Notes: generated from the sequence alone by a model not told the origin. Shown: positions 18,004-27,239, counted from the first letter of the stretch. The stretch is DNA of 64,000 nucleotides from Paenibacillus amylolyticus (GCF_003719335.1 NZ_RIAS01000001.1:186001-250000), one strand, 5' to 3'. A program made the numbers and translations.

Positions 18004-18945
18004 CTATTTCGTATGTGATTCCTCTTTCTTCTCCTCGGTCTTGCGGGCAAGCGGAATGCCGTTTTGCTTCGCATACCACGCCTCATAATGGTGCACAGCC
18101 ACACCTGCAAACGATGAATGTGAGGCACCGAGTTCAAACACCTTCTGCATCTCTTCGTCCATGTTGCTGATTGGTTTGCGGAAAAAGGTCAGGTGATCTC
18201 CCTCGTGTGTATCCGCGAGTTCTGCTCCAATCCAGACCTTCTTGCCCAGATCATCGGCTTCAGCCAGCTCTTCCTTGGACAGATCGTACATCTGCTGCCC
18301 GCTGTCCCGATATGCCATAATGGCCACCGCATCAAAACGGGAGATGACCCAGCGACTGAACGTCTCCTTGCCTCCAGCAGACTGCCGGGCATCCAGCCAG
18401 AATGGAATCGCTGCACTCATATACAGTCCTGCAGCCTTTCCGGCTTCCGTCCAGACCTCCATATTGTTCTGCCATTCGGCAATGACACTACTCTCCTCGT
18501 TCTCCCAGCGTTTTAACTGGTATGGCTCGACATCGAGCTGAATGCCCGTAAAACGTTCATTCTTCGCCGAGGAAGAATTGTATGTCCGCACGCGTTCAAT
18601 AAAAGCAAGTCCTTCTGCCCGCTTTTCCCGATACGCCCAGTCGGCATGACCATTCAGCGCGTGTACTTCGATCTCGGCATTGGTCGCAGCCGCAATGAAC
18701 TTGCGATAAGCCGCATCGGGCACCTCATCCTGAACTTGCAGGAAAATGGTATCCACGCCCTGTTCCTTGGAGAACGCGATAATCTCAGGTGTCTGCTTCG
18801 TAATGATCGACGTATCCCACAGCCAGGTCGCCTTGTGTTCCTCATGCGAAAACCATTTGAACAGCCAGGACAGGAGCAGCAGGCAGAACACCACAGCCAC
18901 AATAGCCCATTTAGCCTTACCTGCCCACTTGCCCTGTATCCTCAT
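18004..18945 (-). CDS. Membrane-anchored TIM-barrel protein, glycosidase-like
   Basis: 313 residues. Signal anchor at about 13-31, then an alpha/beta pattern with TWLWDTSIIT, VDTIFLQVQ, IEVHALNG, FTGIQLDVEPY, FDAVAIMAYRDSG and KVWIGAEL. This is the strand order of a TIM barrel with acidic residues at strand ends (DVEP), as in GH-like proteins. I cannot assign a GH family. It is the last gene of the cluster, 8 bp after the nucleotide-sugar dehydrogenase, so it should be co-translated with it. A role in trimming or releasing the polymer, as PgaB or PslG do elsewhere, is inference. Confidence 0.8.
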   Translation of the reverse strand: MRIQGKWAGKAKWAIVAVVFCLLLLSWLFKWFSHEEHKATWLWDTSIITKQTPEIIAFSKEQGVDTIFLQVQDEVPDAAYRKFIAAATNAEIEVHALNGHADWAYREKRAEGLAFIERVRTYNSSSAKNERFTGIQLDVEPYQLKRWENEESSVIAEWQNNMEVWTEAGKAAGLYMSAAIPFWLDARQSAGGKETFSRWVISRFDAVAIMAYRDSGQQMYDLSKEELAEADDLGKKVWIGAELADTHEGDHLTFFRKPISNMDEEMQKVFELGASHSSFAGVAVHHYEAWYAKQNGIPLARKTEEKKEESHTK

Positions 18946-18953
18946 CAGTCGCC

Positions 18954-20321
18954 TCAGACGAGAACCGCTTCACTTGGCTCCAGCACGGGATGCTGTACCG
19001 AATGACCGATCTTGTAGATGTGGGAGTGATTGTACGTACGGAATGCATTACGTGTATCCAGAATCGGTACACCCAGTTCCGCAATATCATAATAAGGCAA
19101 GTCGCTGTGGTTGGTGATCAGCACGATGCAATCATACGTTTTGAACTGCTCCAGGTTAAAGGCTTGGCTATGCACAGTTACGCCATGTTTGTCCTTGAAG
19201 GATTCGGCATGCGGGTCATAATAGTTAACGTTGGCGCCGCTTTCCTTGAACAGCTCGTATACTTCCAGTCCTGGTGATTCACGCAGATCAGCAATGTTCG
19301 GTTTGTACGACATGCCGAGCAGGAGAATGTTTGATTTGCGAACAGACTTTGCGTATTCATTCAGGATCGTTGACGTTTTATTCAGTACATAGTACGGCAT
19401 ATTGTCATTGGTGGATTGCGCCAGTTCAATAAATTTGCTGTAAAAACGGAATCCTTTGGCCTTCCACGACAGATACATCGGGTCGAGCGGGATGCAGTGT
19501 CCGCCAATGCCTGGTCCTGGATAGAATGGCATGAAGCCAAACGGTTTTGTTGCAGCCGCGTCAATAACCTCCCAAATATCGATGCCCATGCGGTCACACA
19601 TCATTGCCATTTCATTCACGAAGGCAATGTTGACACTGCGGAATGTGTTTTCCAGCAATTTGGACATTTCCGCTACTTTAGGTGAAGATACCGGAACTAC
19701 AGTCTCTACATATTTGCTGTACAGCGCCGTGCCTAGTTTCAGACAAGCTTCAGTTGTACCGCCGATGACTTTCGGTGTATTAAATGTAGTGAAACGACCG
19801 TTGGATGGGTCCACTCGCTCAGGTGAGAAGCACAGGAAATAGTCTTTGCCCGCTTCATGCCCAATCTTGTCCAGCTCTTGCTCGATTAACTCTTCCGTTG
19901 TACCTGGATACGTCGTGCTTTCCAGTGTGATTAACATGCCTGGTTTCATATGCAGCTTAATCTGATCAACAACCGTCTCGATGTAAGAGGTATCCGGGTC
20001 CTGGTTTTCGCTGAGCGGCGTCGGTACGCAAATACTCAGTGCATCAATGACACGCAGCATGCTGTAGTCTGTTGTTGGCTGAAAACGGCCGCTTTGCATC
20101 ACTTTTTTCAATTCGTCGGACGAAATATCGTGAATATAGGAATCTCCATTGTAGATGCTGTCGACTTTGGAAGCATCCAGGTCGATGCCAATGACGGTAA
20201 ACCCTTGGTTGACCATCTCCACCGCAAGGGGAAGGCCGACGTAACCGAGGCCGACAACGCCCAGTACTGCTTCTTTATTTTCGATCGCGTTCAGTAAAGT
20301 GTGAAATTGTTGATTCTCCAT
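18954..20321 (-). CDS. Nucleotide-sugar 6-dehydrogenase, WbpA-like (UDP-GlcNAc dehydrogenase type)
   Basis: 455 residues from ATG 20321, with GGAGGG 6 bp upstream. N-terminal Rossmann motif GVVGLGYVGLPLAVEM, central helices, the catalytic Cys in GPGIGGHCIPLDP, and a C-terminal UDP-binding domain (LLLGMSYKPNIADLRESP). The segment LESTTYPGTTEEL is typical of WbpA/TviB enzymes that oxidise UDP-GlcNAc-type sugars; UDP-glucose dehydrogenases usually read differently there. The product would be a UDP-uronic acid precursor for the GT2 synthase of the cluster. Exact substrate specificity is inference. Confidence 0.88.
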   Translation of the reverse strand: MENQQFHTLLNAIENKEAVLGVVGLGYVGLPLAVEMVNQGFTVIGIDLDASKVDSIYNGDSYIHDISSDELKKVMQSGRFQPTTDYSMLRVIDALSICVPTPLSENQDPDTSYIETVVDQIKLHMKPGMLITLESTTYPGTTEELIEQELDKIGHEAGKDYFLCFSPERVDPSNGRFTTFNTPKVIGGTTEACLKLGTALYSKYVETVVPVSSPKVAEMSKLLENTFRSVNIAFVNEMAMMCDRMGIDIWEVIDAAATKPFGFMPFYPGPGIGGHCIPLDPMYLSWKAKGFRFYSKFIELAQSTNDNMPYYVLNKTSTILNEYAKSVRKSNILLLGMSYKPNIADLRESPGLEVYELFKESGANVNYYDPHAESFKDKHGVTVHSQAFNLEQFKTYDCIVLITNHSDLPYYDIAELGVPILDTRNAFRTYNHSHIYKIGHSVQHPVLEPSEAVLV

Positions 20322-20428
20322 GATATTCCCTCCGCGCAATATATTTGATGTTTAAGTGTAAAAAATAGTCCAAATCATATAGATGTGGTTGTAACTGTAC
20401 TCGTTGTTACTTTAATTCTGCTCATCTG

Positions 20429-21244
20429 TTAGTGCAGGCAGCGTCTGATCCGGGCGTCCAGCTCCACAGGAGAGAACGGCTTGGTCATATAGTCGTCTAC
20501 CCCGCTGCTAAAGCATTGGCTGATCGTCTGCTCCACCCGCTGTTCCGTCAACACGACGATTTTAGGCGGCTGCTCCATCTCCAACTTCTGGATGTGGTGA
20601 ATGAATGGGAGCCCATCGATGCCATACAGATTCAGCTCGGTCAGCACCAGGTCAGGTGTCACTTTCTCGATTAGGTCTAGTGCAGCGAGTCCATCCACCG
20701 CTTCGTAGGTTTCGTATCCTTGCATTTTTAAACGCAGCTGCAAAAATTCACGAACCGTCGGATCATTATCTACGATCAAAATCCGTTCCGGGTCATCCGC
20801 TGTGTGTTCCAGCGTATAGATATGAATTTCTGATGAATCCACAAGCTTCGAAGATTCGGCCATATGCTGAATCGTTGCCTTCGAAGGGCGCTCCCCTGGT
20901 GGGAAACTGGCCAGTGTGATCTGCGGATCAGCACCAGGAGCACGCTCTTGCAACTCATGCTTGATGCGAAGTCCTTCATAGTGAACCTCATCGAGCGTAA
21001 GTCCTGGAAGCAGGACAGCAATGGTCTGTGTATGACTATCTTGCCATACCTGGAACGACGTATATCCCGCCTGCTCCAGATGTGTCCTGACCTGTTGCTC
21101 CGGCTGAACCTGACCTGCACAGTGAATGAACATTAAGCCACAAGCTTCGGCACCCGTTTCCTTCAATCCCTGTTCTACATTGCGGTACACATTAACGGCA
21201 GCCTCACGCTGCAATGTCGCCGTATTTGGCATGTTCTTTTCCAC
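20429..21244 (-). CDS. Degenerate GGDEF plus pseudo-receiver regulatory protein
   Basis: About 271 residues. The C-terminal ~120 residues are a receiver domain (ILIVDNDPTVREFL, IVVLTE, MTKPFSP), but the phospho-acceptor site reads PDLVLTELNLYGIDG. Alignment with CheY puts Glu where Asp should be, and the acidic pair reads D-N rather than D-D. The N-terminal ~130 residues follow the GGDEF fold (GLMFIHCAG, then IAVLLPGLTLDEV, then ITLASFPPG), but the GGDEF loop is replaced and no RxxD inhibitory site is visible. No output DNA-binding domain is present. It probably acts through protein contacts, inside a polysaccharide cluster. GTG 21244 or ATG 21232 could be the start. Confidence 0.8.
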   Translation of the reverse strand: MEKNMPNTATLQREAAVNVYRNVEQGLKETGAEACGLMFIHCAGQVQPEQQVRTHLEQAGYTSFQVWQDSHTQTIAVLLPGLTLDEVHYEGLRIKHELQERAPGADPQITLASFPPGERPSKATIQHMAESSKLVDSSEIHIYTLEHTADDPERILIVDNDPTVREFLQLRLKMQGYETYEAVDGLAALDLIEKVTPDLVLTELNLYGIDGLPFIHHIQKLEMEQPPKIVVLTEQRVEQTISQCFSSGVDDYMTKPFSPVELDARIRRCLH

Positions 21245-21280
21245 CCTTCTCCTTCATGATCTATACAAGTTCAACAAGTC

Positions 21281-21472
21281 GTTTACACGAATGCTAAGGT
21301 GACAGAACAATCTTCCAATCACTGTTATCCCCGGATTTTTTTGATCCCCTTTTCTCAAGGGGAAAATCCGGTGATAAAGGTGAAGATTATGCTTCCGATG
21401 CAGCTTTCTTTCAGAAAGCTTTTAGCTTCGCTTTTTCAGATTTTTTCTGTCCTCTCCGTCATCGTGTAAAAA
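21281..21472. repeat. Palindromic dispersed element, copy C
   Basis: About 192 bp, bounded by GTTTACACGA and an inverted CGTGTAAAAA. Core CTGTTATCCCCGGATTTT ... AAAATCCGGTGATAAAGG with an inner CCCCTT/AAGGGG stem. It carries about 40 extra bases in the right arm compared with copy A. It lies between the GT2 stop and the pseudo-receiver gene. Confidence 0.72.
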
Positions 21473-21508
21473 TGGAGTTGAACATCTATACTGTTTTTAC
21501 TGTACTAC

Positions 21509-22909
21509 TTAAGCCGCTTTGCTCGTGTCCTTGGACTCCTCAGACCAGCTTTGGCGGGTCATCGTGCCCCATGAATTGTTGTTTTGCAAAAACTGAATGT
21601 GTCCCTGCAATCTCCACAGCACGCCGAGTTGATGATATCCCACAAATTTCAGGACAGAGTAGACAAGCATTTTGACTAAATCGGACAGCTTGTTATACCG
21701 TTTGAACGCAATCTCCTCTAGAATCAATGCCCCTACACTCAGCAAATATCCACTCACAAAGTTCAGCAATCCAAAGAGAACGAGGATCGGCCACTGGGTC
21801 ATGTCCAGAAACACATAACCAGCCAAAGCGATCAGTCCGGTAATGCGGAAGTACGGATTCAGTGCTTCAAAAATGACGTTATACGGCATGGTAATCATAC
21901 CCATCACCTTATATTTCGGGTTGAACAGCATGCCGCGATTCTCCAGCATGTTTTTCAGATTCCCGCGGCCCCAGCGCTTGCGCTGACTGGACAAAATGCG
22001 GTAGGAATCTGGTGCTTGCGTCCAGCACACCGCTTCAGGACAGAAGGCGACGCGGTATTTGAGTTTATTTTCTAACATATAACGGTGAAGTTTGATAATG
22101 ATGTTCATATCCTCACCTGGATAACCATCGCGGTATCCACCTACCGCAATGACCGCATCCTTACGGAACATACCGAATGCGCCTGAGACGATAATCAGAC
22201 CGTTCATGTGGCTCCAGCCGATCCGCCCGCCGAGGAAAGCTTTCAAATACTCGATAGATTGGAACATCGGCCAAATCTTGCGCGGCAAAGATACGTCCTG
22301 GACCGCACCGTTTTCGATTTTGCAGCCGTTGGCAATCCGCACATCCCCACCAATCGCAACAGTCTCTTCCGGATTCTCCATATACATGCGTGCCATGCGG
22401 ATCAAAGCGTCTTTCTCCAAAAGTGAATCCGCATCAATGGAAGAGATCAGTGGATAGTGGGACAAATTGATCCCTGCATTGAGGGAATCGGCCTTACCCC
22501 CATTTTCCTTGTCGATGACATAAAGATCTGGGAAATCCGGGTTATGATAGATGCCGCGAATCTTCTGACAGGAGATTTTTCCGCGAATCTGCGTATTCGG
22601 CACCGGCTTCAGCCGGTATTCTTCCAATAACACCTTCAAGGTGGAGTCGCTCGAACCATCATTAATGACAATGACTTCATATGTTGGATAGTTCAGTGTC
22701 ATGAGACAGTTTACATTTTCAATAATCGTCAATTCCTCATTGTACGCGGGCACCAGCAGGGAAACCGAAGGAACCAGTTCAGAGCCGGATAACGTGTTGT
22801 ACTTGGAGTAATGTGACCTCCGGAAGATCGTCCAGATGTTACGAAATGATAAGGCCAGTATGGAAAAATAAAGCGTATTAACAAAAACCACATAATAGAT
22901 GGCGACCAT
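21509..22909 (-). CDS. Processive family 2 glycosyltransferase (polysaccharide synthase)
   Basis: 466 residues from ATG 22909. N-terminal membrane segment, GT-A catalytic domain with VIVINDGSSD, the metal-binding SIDADS, the GEDMNI acceptor motif and QRKRWGRGN (QxxRW, a mark of processive synthases such as PgaC, HAS and BcsA). Two to three membrane segments follow at the C-terminus. No PilZ domain. GGAGGGG lies too far upstream of the ATG but sits 6 bp before an in-frame CTG at 22939, which would add ten residues (LRDLLLIYG) and overlap the HEAT gene stop. It would polymerise and probably export the cluster's glycan. The polymer is unknown. Confidence 0.9.
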   Translation of the reverse strand: MVAIYYVVFVNTLYFSILALSFRNIWTIFRRSHYSKYNTLSGSELVPSVSLLVPAYNEELTIIENVNCLMTLNYPTYEVIVINDGSSDSTLKVLLEEYRLKPVPNTQIRGKISCQKIRGIYHNPDFPDLYVIDKENGGKADSLNAGINLSHYPLISSIDADSLLEKDALIRMARMYMENPEETVAIGGDVRIANGCKIENGAVQDVSLPRKIWPMFQSIEYLKAFLGGRIGWSHMNGLIIVSGAFGMFRKDAVIAVGGYRDGYPGEDMNIIIKLHRYMLENKLKYRVAFCPEAVCWTQAPDSYRILSSQRKRWGRGNLKNMLENRGMLFNPKYKVMGMITMPYNVIFEALNPYFRITGLIALAGYVFLDMTQWPILVLFGLLNFVSGYLLSVGALILEEIAFKRYNKLSDLVKMLVYSVLKFVGYHQLGVLWRLQGHIQFLQNNNSWGTMTRQSWSEESKDTSKAA

Positions 22910-22931
22910 ACCGTAGATGAGTAATAAATCT

Positions 22932-24146
22932 CTAAGCAGTGTAATCCCCTCCTACTGTTGCAACGCCTGTGCGTTTCTTGGTTGTACGGTTTTCGCCGCC
23001 GTGAACCGGGCCAAAATAACGTTCGTACAGCAGTCTTTTTTTGTTATGCGCAATCATCTGCTCTACCGCCTTGTCGTCAGCTCTCGATTGCTGCATCGTG
23101 CTCTCAATCTGCTGCATGGCAATCTCGCGCTCCGCACCCGTTCCTTGCACCGCTGCTTGGCACAAAGCTTCAAAACCGGGTTCGCCCAGCTTACTCAAGC
23201 TTTCTGCACTGTTGTAGCGGACTCTCCAGTCTTCGTCACGGAGTGCCTTACGCAGCAACGGAATGCTACCAGATGCATGCTTCGAGCCAAGCGCTTGTAC
23301 CACTTCCGCCCGGACTTCCGGATCGGTATCCTGAATCAGCTTCAGAATCGTCTCATCCTTGAGCGCCGGACTTGCACTGAGATACAGCTTCACCGCTTCG
23401 GCACGTACATCCTGATGCTCTGCTCCAACAAGTCTATGGAGTGCAGGCATGACTTCTGGCACCGCTTGTCCCCACATCGCCACAAGTCCGACTTTGACAA
23501 AATCAGGATTGCGATCCTCCAGCAGCTCAAGCAGAATGCGGCTTGTATCCAGATTAGCTTCCAGCAGAATATCCGCGGCCAGATGATGAATCGATTTTCC
23601 TTTGGTCAAAAGCAGTGCAAGCATGTCTTTCAGCTCGCCATGCCGGGTTGTGCATCTCGCAATCGAACGGCCAATCATGATGGCCATCGGTCCCGGCTTC
23701 TCATCCTTTAGAAGTTCCATTAAACCCGGAACCGCTTCGGGACAGCGCATGCCTCCGAGGCGATATGCTGCATCGATCTGACGTCCGTAACGCAGACGGC
23801 CCAGCTCTTTCAGATCGTGTTCGACGAATCCGGCCTCGCGGCACAGTTCGATCAGCTTGTCACGATACTCTCCCTTGAACTGGTCAATCCATTCAATCAG
23901 CTTGTCCTGAACAACCCGGCGTTCTAGCGGGGCCAACTTGCCTGGCGGCAGCTTGAGCGGACTATTCTCCGTCAACGCGGTCTGCAAATACGTGAAATAG
24001 TCTCGTTGCTTCATTTCATACATAGCGGTTTTGCGTCGTTTGCCGTTGTGGGACATTTTCATGGCAAACAGAACGATGACGCCTACAATCACAAGTGCAA
24101 TGCAGGCGATCAAAAACCAATAGGCCAAAGCTAAACTCTGGAACAT
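22932..24146 (-). CDS. Membrane-anchored HEAT-repeat protein
   Basis: 404 residues. One membrane segment (about 8-28), a basic coiled stretch, then several HEAT/PBS-lyase type helical repeats, for example DTDPEVRAEVVQALGSKHAS and DEDWRVRYNSAESLSKLGEP. HEAT repeats are protein-binding scaffolds, so it may hold the synthase complex at the membrane. AGGAGG lies 9 bp before the ATG. Its stop overlaps the probable CTG start of the GT2 gene, which suggests a fixed ratio of the two proteins. No catalytic motif is visible. Confidence 0.87.
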   Translation of the reverse strand: MFQSLALAYWFLIACIALVIVGVIVLFAMKMSHNGKRRKTAMYEMKQRDYFTYLQTALTENSPLKLPPGKLAPLERRVVQDKLIEWIDQFKGEYRDKLIELCREAGFVEHDLKELGRLRYGRQIDAAYRLGGMRCPEAVPGLMELLKDEKPGPMAIMIGRSIARCTTRHGELKDMLALLLTKGKSIHHLAADILLEANLDTSRILLELLEDRNPDFVKVGLVAMWGQAVPEVMPALHRLVGAEHQDVRAEAVKLYLSASPALKDETILKLIQDTDPEVRAEVVQALGSKHASGSIPLLRKALRDEDWRVRYNSAESLSKLGEPGFEALCQAAVQGTGAEREIAMQQIESTMQQSRADDKAVEQMIAHNKKRLLYERYFGPVHGGENRTTKKRTGVATVGGDYTA

Positions 24147-24201
24147 GTGAAAAAGTCCTCCTTTTATACTCGCTTATGATGTTCTATGCTGTTGGTTCCA
24201 T

Positions 24202-24238
24202 CAAGGGATTGGCTAATTTAGCCCACCTATATCCCTTG
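24202..24238 (-). other. Intercistronic nested hairpin
   Basis: CAAGGGAT pairs with ATCCCTTG and encloses GGCTAA/TTAGCC. There is no T-run, so an RNA stability or processing element between the glycosidase and HEAT genes fits better than a terminator. Confidence 0.5.
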
Positions 24239-24249
24239 CTAAATCTTAT

Positions 24250-26475
24250 TTATTCAATCTGAAAACTAGGCATTTTTTCGTAACTCTGCCGCATTTTCTC
24301 ATAACTTAACTTTAGTCTTTCGCTATATTCGACCTGCTCCCAAGGTTTCCAGCGGTAGACGGGTAAAGTTTTCAAATCCAGCGTGGATTGCTCGCCTCCA
24401 GGCCAGGATATCTGTTTCGTGGAACGATCCGTCAACCACGGAACCAGCGTGATACCTTCAACGGTAGTTGTAGAAAACTTCCTGCCGTTTTTCAGTGGTC
24501 CGTATTCGATCGCCTGCAAGGAGCTCGGATCGCCGAAACCAAGCAACATCCACGGAATTCGCATCTCCACCTGATTGCCGTTATACTGCCAAGCTGTTAA
24601 CGAATCGCTGTCTGCCTGTCCTGGAGCTGTCGTGCCTCGCTTTAACGTTCCCACGTTCTCAGCCATGAATGGATGCGCTGAGCGGGTATCCGGCGGGGTC
24701 ATCTTCAGACTGACAGCCAGTTCCCACGGATGGAACGGATCGGTCGACTTGAGTTGCTCCTCTGGAATCATGTTATATCCGTCCTTGCCGTACAGACGCT
24801 GGTTAAAATCATAATCCTTGGCAATCCGTACCTGGGACTCGTTATCCTTACCCAATGTGATGACCGTTTCCAGTCCATCACTTAGCGTTTTTCCTGGCAA
24901 CATGCTGCTTGGTTGACTGCCTCCGGCAAGGGTATCTGTTCCAAAGCGAAGTACAGTCTTTTCCGGGTCAAATGGCTGATCCAGCGTCAGTCCTACATAC
25001 AGATAAGCTTCATCATGGGTCATCTTCATCTCCTGAATACCATTCACTTGTCCCTGCCAGACCGTGACTTCTTCATCCTGCAGCTTGTCCCAATCATCCA
25101 GCTTGCCATCAATCGTCAGCTGTTCCTGTTTCCCTGGATCCATGGCTAGCAAACCAAACATCTTTTCGTTGGTTAACACGTTTAGCCAGTAGGCTCGGCG
25201 ATCGGCCGGAATTTCCAGCGGCATCGTGTTCCAGGTCTTTTTAAACCACTCATCCTGCCACATAAACAGAATTGCTCCTGCGTAGCCTTCATCATAGATA
25301 TCCTGCGTAAGCGAAGCATCGATGTCCCCCTGCTGTACCTCGTTATGCCCGCCTTGATTTCGACCGCCCATGCCCAGATGAGAAATACCAAGCGAGGACG
25401 GCACACCATACTCTGTAATCATTACAGGCATATCGGAAAACTCGGCTTTTAGCTTTTGCAGATAGCTTTTGTACGTGTTGTACTCGCCCTTTTCATCCTT
25501 GATGGTTTGCAGTGTCTTATCAATGTGGAACAGATCCGGGTAATACGGGTACACGTGGTAGGCAGCAAAATAACCTCCATCCCATGCTTCCGGCTTAATA
25601 TGCCGTGCATCCACACTAACCAGATCCTCTTCATAGAGCGGCTCGCCTGGATGATCCAGCACATCGGTTGTGACCCAGTTGGTAAACGTCATTGGATGTT
25701 CCCATCCATACTTTTTCTCCTGAACCGCCGTGTAGTCCAGCAGCTCTGCTAACCAATTTTCAAACGGTGATGCTTCTGCACTCCCGGAAAAGTGAACGCC
25801 TTTGTACTGCGGCACGTCCGCATGCACCTTGTTGGTGTTATCCACCATCCCCGGATCCCACTCGGTACCTACATGCCAAGCCATCAAGTATTTCCCGGCA
25901 TTGGTTCTGTACTTGCCGCTGGACTCCCCATTCTTGGCAGGAATGTCTGCATCGCCATATACGGCGGATACCGCTTTTTCAATCTCCTGCTTGAACCTCT
26001 GTTCAATATGATCGGCATAGGCATCCTGCTTCTCAATCAATTCTTCCTCAGGTGACCATATGCCTTGTATAAAATATAACGGTTGCTCCCGGCCACGATT
26101 ATAATCGACCAGTGCGGAGTAAAAAATGGGCTGGTGGACGGTATAGACCCGAATCACATTCGCGCCCAAATCCTGAATCTGCTTAAACCAGCGCAGGTAA
26201 TCCTCCTCCGTGAGCGGAAACTCTCCGGGATAATGTCCCGGCGAAGTTGCCCCCAGGTTCACCCCTTTGACGAACATTTCCTTCCATGTTCCATCTGGCC
26301 CGTATTGCATGAACCGCTCTCCATCGGTCTTGAATTTCATTTCTGTGCCGTTCTCCGCTGTATACGTAACAAGCTTTGGCTGCATGTAATGCCATCCGGC
26401 AAATATTCCGCCAGTCACCACCAAAGCGCCTGTCAAAGCTGTCAGTAACCAGCGTCTTCGTCGTTGTCTGCTCAT
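24250..26475 (-). CDS. Membrane-anchored glycoside hydrolase-like protein with CBM9-like domain
   Basis: 741 residues. Signal anchor at about 9-29 after an Arg-rich start. Residues ~60-430 form a TIM-barrel catalytic region of GH2/GH5 style: FVKGVNLGATSPGH, ANVIRVYTV, WHVGTEWDPG (candidate acid/base Glu), VMITEYGVPSS (candidate nucleophile Glu) and AILFMWQDEWFK. Residues ~455-690 are strand-rich and resemble a CBM9-like sugar-binding domain (LTIDGKLDDWDKL, AYLYVGLTLDQP). It is the first gene of the cluster. A role in polymer modification or release is inference. Family number is not certain. Confidence 0.82.
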   Translation of the reverse strand: MSRQRRRRWLLTALTGALVVTGGIFAGWHYMQPKLVTYTAENGTEMKFKTDGERFMQYGPDGTWKEMFVKGVNLGATSPGHYPGEFPLTEEDYLRWFKQIQDLGANVIRVYTVHQPIFYSALVDYNRGREQPLYFIQGIWSPEEELIEKQDAYADHIEQRFKQEIEKAVSAVYGDADIPAKNGESSGKYRTNAGKYLMAWHVGTEWDPGMVDNTNKVHADVPQYKGVHFSGSAEASPFENWLAELLDYTAVQEKKYGWEHPMTFTNWVTTDVLDHPGEPLYEEDLVSVDARHIKPEAWDGGYFAAYHVYPYYPDLFHIDKTLQTIKDEKGEYNTYKSYLQKLKAEFSDMPVMITEYGVPSSLGISHLGMGGRNQGGHNEVQQGDIDASLTQDIYDEGYAGAILFMWQDEWFKKTWNTMPLEIPADRRAYWLNVLTNEKMFGLLAMDPGKQEQLTIDGKLDDWDKLQDEEVTVWQGQVNGIQEMKMTHDEAYLYVGLTLDQPFDPEKTVLRFGTDTLAGGSQPSSMLPGKTLSDGLETVITLGKDNESQVRIAKDYDFNQRLYGKDGYNMIPEEQLKSTDPFHPWELAVSLKMTPPDTRSAHPFMAENVGTLKRGTTAPGQADSDSLTAWQYNGNQVEMRIPWMLLGFGDPSSLQAIEYGPLKNGRKFSTTTVEGITLVPWLTDRSTKQISWPGGEQSTLDLKTLPVYRWKPWEQVEYSERLKLSYEKMRQSYEKMPSFQIE

Positions 26476-26625
26476 GACTTCTGATTGCTCACCTCTCTAG
26501 TATGCATCCTGCTTCCCTATAGATCAGGTTCATGCACTGCACAAACCCATGCAGGAAACATACGATCATTCCGCTTCGGATGTCCGCTTGGTAGAGATGT
26601 CAGCGGTGTAGTTCTCACTATAGCG

Positions 26626-26868
26626 CTAAGCCTCTGCATTGTAACTAGGCTGATGGAAGCAAACATGATATGGAACGTTCTGCCCATACTCAGCCAGTTG
26701 CGCCATCCGCCAGCACACCAAGGCAACGATTCCGTTTGCGGTCTTTTTACATTCATGATCTGCCGAAAAGCACAGATGAATGCACTGCTTATCCTGCACA
26801 TCTTCACGTAATATTGTTATGTGCAACGCGGATGCAGGCACTCTTCCCCCGAAAAACATATACCCCAT
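26626..26868 (-). CDS. Candidate small ORF, unknown
   Basis: Up to 80 codons, with the stop 150 bp before the glycosidase start on the same strand. Codon choice looks ordinary and the peptide has a plausible composition (ALHITILREDVQDKQ, ANGIVALVCWRMAQLAEYG, four Cys). No good ribosome binding site is seen before the ATG at 26868; a GTG at about 26841 follows GGGGGAAGA at short spacing. It may be a real leader gene of the cluster or chance. I do not recognise it. Confidence 0.35.
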   Translation of the reverse strand: MGYMFFGGRVPASALHITILREDVQDKQCIHLCFSADHECKKTANGIVALVCWRMAQLAEYGQNVPYHVCFHQPSYNAEA

Positions 26869-27004
26869 TAAACGCGAGTAACATTTTAAAGTTGCGCGTT
26901 TTTTACAGTATTAACCATAAAGATTACAAAATTGATACTATAGTCCGATAACGCATCACTGACAATCCGCGTCCTATCAAGGTTTTCTGAAAAGTGCTGA
27001 AAAT

Positions 27005-27043
27005 GAAAAAAGGACATCAGTCCCCCTATCTAGGACTCTGTCC
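27005..27043 (-). terminator. Orphan terminator-like hairpin, possible attenuator
   Basis: On the minus strand GGACA.AGTCC pairs with GGACT..TGTCC and a TTTTTT run follows. No gene lies upstream of it on the minus strand, but the polysaccharide cluster lies downstream. Confidence 0.5.
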
Positions 27044-27239
27044 ATTAACGACCCTTTTACAAAAATCAAAATGAACTACCGGTCATCACCCGGAGGTCAC
27101 AGATCTCTCACATTAAATGTAAAAAGCCACATCTTATTTCCTATTTCAAGCCTCTAGTCTGCCCAGCGTATAATTGTGTCCAATTTGCAAAATAATTCCG
27201 GTTGCCGCATTTTGAATTGTCCTTTATGCTTATAAAACA

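Noticed and set aside
22917-23711. Plus-strand open frame of 264 codons inside the HEAT gene
   Set aside because: Cys/His/Leu-rich and antisense to a gene with clear HEAT repeats; a shadow frame.
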